A DNA stretch of 64,000 nt from Desulfuromonas sp964536375 (GTDB lineage: Bacteria > Desulfobacterota > Desulfuromonadia > Desulfuromonadales > Desulfuromonadaceae), in the NCBI GenBank assembly GCA_964536375.1, contig CAZHXF010000009.1, forward strand, positions 8,722-72,721. The letters are read 5' to 3'. Positions within the stretch are counted from its first letter, which is position 1; each line of letters begins with the position of its first letter. Positions 62,676-64,000 of the stretch are shown piece after piece. The notes beneath the pieces are model-generated. The model made no database searches, had not been told where the DNA came from, and was given only the letters and a program-made list of their open reading frames with translations. The translations under genes were made by a program, and so were the position numbers.

Positions 62676-63563
62676 ATGCAAAATGATGAAATTGAATTGA
62701 TTGATCTTATTCGCGTATTATTCAAACGCAAGAAAATGATCATAGTTACCACCCTGTTGATAACTGCACTAGCTGTAACGCTGTGCTTTGTCCTGCCGCA
62801 AAAGTACAGTGTTTCTTTTTTGCTAGAGCTTGGCCAGGATGAACAGGGCAAGTCAATTGTTTCACCAGCAGCGGTTAAGGTAGCCATTGATAACGATGCA
62901 TATGTCGATGCTCTGCGCAGCAATTTATCTCTCAACGCTCAGACCGGGCTAAAATTCAAGATACAGACGCCAAAAAAAACTGAGCTACTGTATGTAGAAT
63001 ATAAAACTGCGCAACCGGAGATAGGACTAAAGGTGTTGCAGCAGTTGCGGGAATTAATTGAAGTTGATGTGAACAAGAAGCTGGCGCAGAAAAAAACCAG
63101 GCTGAAAAATGAGATATCGTTGGCAAGTATTCAGGAAAGATCTTGGAGGAAAAAAGTTAAGTTGCTGGATGGTCAAATAGAACAGCAGCATAAATCAATT
63201 AAGAACTTAACGGAAACTAGACAGGATCTAGTCAAGAATTCTTCTTCTGATTCAGTGGCACTGTTGCTGTATTCGAATGAGATAAAAAACAGTTTTGAGT
63301 ATTTGAATCAAATTAATGAAGAATTGACGGAAGACCAAACTGAGATTTTGTCTGCCCATATCAAGGTGCAAATGTTGCAAGCATCTTACGATAACTTGCA
63401 AGGTCTATATGCATATAAAAACCCGACAGTTTCTGATGGGACAATAAGCCCTAAAAAACCGTTGATTGTAGCTCTCGGGTTTATGTTAGGTCTTATGGGG
63501 TCGGTTATGCTGGCATTTCTGCGCGAATATCTGCAACAGCATAAACTTGATATAGATCAATAG
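62676..63563 (+). CDS. Wzz/chain-length determinant family protein
   Basis: A 295-residue polysaccharide co-polymerase with a cytoplasmic start IELIDLIRVLFKRKKMI, a first transmembrane helix (about residues 23-42), a mostly helical periplasmic domain (about 45-260), a proline-bearing stretch PTVSDGTISPKKPL and a second helix (about 266-285). That arrangement is the Wzz signature. No tyrosine-kinase domain is attached, so this is Wzz-like and not a full Wzc. AGGGGAT precedes the ATG at 62676; an in-frame TTG lies 6 nt upstream. It lies 83 nt after the larger Wzz-type gene. Confidence 0.83.
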   Translation: MQNDEIELIDLIRVLFKRKKMIIVTTLLITALAVTLCFVLPQKYSVSFLLELGQDEQGKSIVSPAAVKVAIDNDAYVDALRSNLSLNAQTGLKFKIQTPKKTELLYVEYKTAQPEIGLKVLQQLRELIEVDVNKKLAQKKTRLKNEISLASIQERSWRKKVKLLDGQIEQQHKSIKNLTETRQDLVKNSSSDSVALLLYSNEIKNSFEYLNQINEELTEDQTEILSAHIKVQMLQASYDNLQGLYAYKNPTVSDGTISPKKPLIVALGFMLGLMGSVMLAFLREYLQQHKLDIDQ

Positions 63564-63618
63564 TGTTGACAGTATTGTTTAGCTCCAGGATTAAACGGAT
63601 AAAGCAAAAGTACAAAGC

Positions 63619-63714
63619 CAAAAGCAAGGACTTTGACTTGGGTTAAAATCAGATCTTATCCAGAGAAATCCCGAGGCTAAAGAAAAAGGTTGTTGCTTGC
63701 AGGTCAAGGTCTGT
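63619..63714 (+). repeat. Direct repeat, copy 1
   Basis: Starts CAAAAGCAAGGACTTTGAC and runs to about AGGTCAAGGTCTGT. It is nearly identical to copy 2 at 63751, with a period of 132 nt. TTGACTTG near its start and CAGGTCAA near its end form an internal inverted repeat with one mismatch in this copy. Confidence 0.85.
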
Positions 63715-63732
63715 TTTTAGCCTCAGGATAAG
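63655..63732. promoter_or_regulatory. Potential hairpin spanning repeat copy 1 and the inter-repeat spacer
   Basis: CTTATCC (63655-63661) can pair with GGATAAG (63726-63732), and GAGGCTAAA (63673-63681) with TTTAGCCTC (63716-63724). This gives 16 paired bases with an 11-nt bulge on one side and one base on the other. A run of T follows inside the structure rather than after it, so it is not an ordinary terminator. Confidence 0.5.
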
Positions 63733-63750
63733 TGCCTTGATAGGGCTAAG

Positions 63751-63845
63751 CAAAAGCAAGGACTTTGACCTGGGTTAAAATCAGATCTTATCCAGAGCAA
63801 TCCCGAGGTTAAAGAAAAGGTTATTGCTTGCAGGTCAAGAACTGT
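63751..63845 (+). repeat. Direct repeat, copy 2
   Basis: Second copy of the unit at 63619, differing by a few substitutions and one- or two-base indels. Here the terminal inverted repeat is exact (TTGACCTG and CAGGTCAA). The copy ends about 70 nt before galU. Confidence 0.85.
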
Positions 63846-63915
63846 TGTTGAACTTATCAGATTTGATCAGATTGTATCCGCGGCACAAAAAGGTTTTCTA
63901 GTATATGGACATCAA

Positions 63916-64000
63916 ATGCAAAAAATAACCAAAGCCATTATCCCTGTCGCCGGTCTCGGCACCCGTATGTTGCCAGCCACCAAGGCCATCCCCAAAGAGA
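63916..64000 (+). CDS. galU: UTP--glucose-1-phosphate uridylyltransferase, N-terminal fragment
   Basis: Makes UDP-glucose, the donor for WaaG-type and other hexosyltransferases. Only the first 28 codons lie in the window; they read MQKITKAIIPVAGLGTRMLP followed by ATKAIPKE, the nucleotide-binding signature of GalU. The window edge cuts the gene. No strong ribosome-binding site is seen near the ATG at 63916. A role in supplying sugars for the adjacent polysaccharide and core genes fits the context. Confidence 0.9.
   Translation, partial: MQKITKAIIPVAGLGTRMLPATKAIPKE

Larger units (their letters stand above)
63564..63915. other. Intergenic region upstream of galU, rich in direct repeats and structure
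   Basis: 352 nt without an evident gene. It contains two imperfect copies of a unit of about 96 nt (see the repeat entries) and a long-range inverted repeat (63655-63681 with 63716-63732). No clear promoter or ops/JUMPstart sequence was found. It may be a regulatory leader of galU or a dispersed repeat. Confidence 0.55.

Noticed and set aside
63564..63915. ops/JUMPstart element before the polysaccharide genes
   Set aside because: No GGCGGTAG-type core sequence was found here or upstream of hldE.
1..64000. tRNA or rRNA genes, CRISPR arrays, cyclic-di-GMP (GEMM) riboswitches
   Set aside because: The intergenic regions were scanned by eye and nothing with the needed conserved sequence or repeat spacing was seen; a covariance search could still find something missed.

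Overview
The window looks like a chromosomal contig of a Gram-negative delta-type proteobacterium, most likely of the Desulfuromonadales (Geobacter/Pelobacter/Desulfuromonas group), with moderate GC. This placement is an inference. It rests on gene order (xseA-xseB-ispA-dxs; pilB-pilT-pilC-pilS-pilR; phoH-7TM/HD-ybeY-corC-lnt-prfB-lysS-lolE-lolD-bamA-skp-lpxD-fabZ-lpxA-lpxB-msbA), a single LolC/E-type permease and a complete outer-membrane assembly pathway. No rRNA, tRNA, CRISPR array, prophage or transposase gene was seen. One 100-N scaffold gap lies inside bamA.

Positions 1-9373 are a minus-strand block. Read in its own direction it holds an HD-domain protein, ftsE, ftsX, envC, a CtpA-type S41 protease, a YibQ-type polysaccharide deacetylase, xseA, xseB, ispA and the 5' part of dxs. 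It covers cell-division control of murein hydrolysis, exonuclease VII and isoprenoid precursor synthesis. Positions 9546-21240 run on the plus strand: rnr, ribF, aroE and a type IV pilus block (pilB, pilT, pilC, and the pilS/pilR regulators) without a pilin gene. A bidirectional terminator separates pilR from the convergent eno.

Positions 23078-42053 are a plus-strand housekeeping and envelope block. It runs from phoH, a PgpH-like 7TM-HD protein, ybeY, corC and lnt through prfB (with its programmed +1 frameshift), lysS and the Lol transporter to BamA, Skp, lipid A enzymes (LpxD, FabZ, LpxA, LpxB) and the flippase MsbA. The series continues with a lysophospholipid-acyltransferase-like protein, WaaA, LpxK, a Trm112-like protein, WaaF, WaaC, GmhA, a kinase-like protein, WaaG and WaaP (to 50609). 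Together these make lipid A, add Kdo, make and add heptose, and phosphorylate and glucosylate the inner core.

Positions 50610-59211 are a seven-gene module on the opposite strand: an O-antigen-ligase-like protein, a GT32-type transferase, a capsule/CDP-glycerol-type transferase, a GT4 transferase, a NodU-type carbamoyltransferase, a protein with two LPS-kinase domains, and a WapQ/InaA-like kinase. It lies between waaP and hldE, and its families recall the Pseudomonas aeruginosa core-oligosaccharide locus. Plus-strand hldE, two Wzz-type chain-length proteins, a repeat-rich intergenic region and the start of galU close the window. The most interesting points are the predicted heavily phosphorylated and carbamoylated LPS core, a palindromic MITE/REP-like element inside that module, a structured direct repeat upstream of galU, and the 101-nt out-of-frame overlap of the 7TM-HD gene with ybeY.
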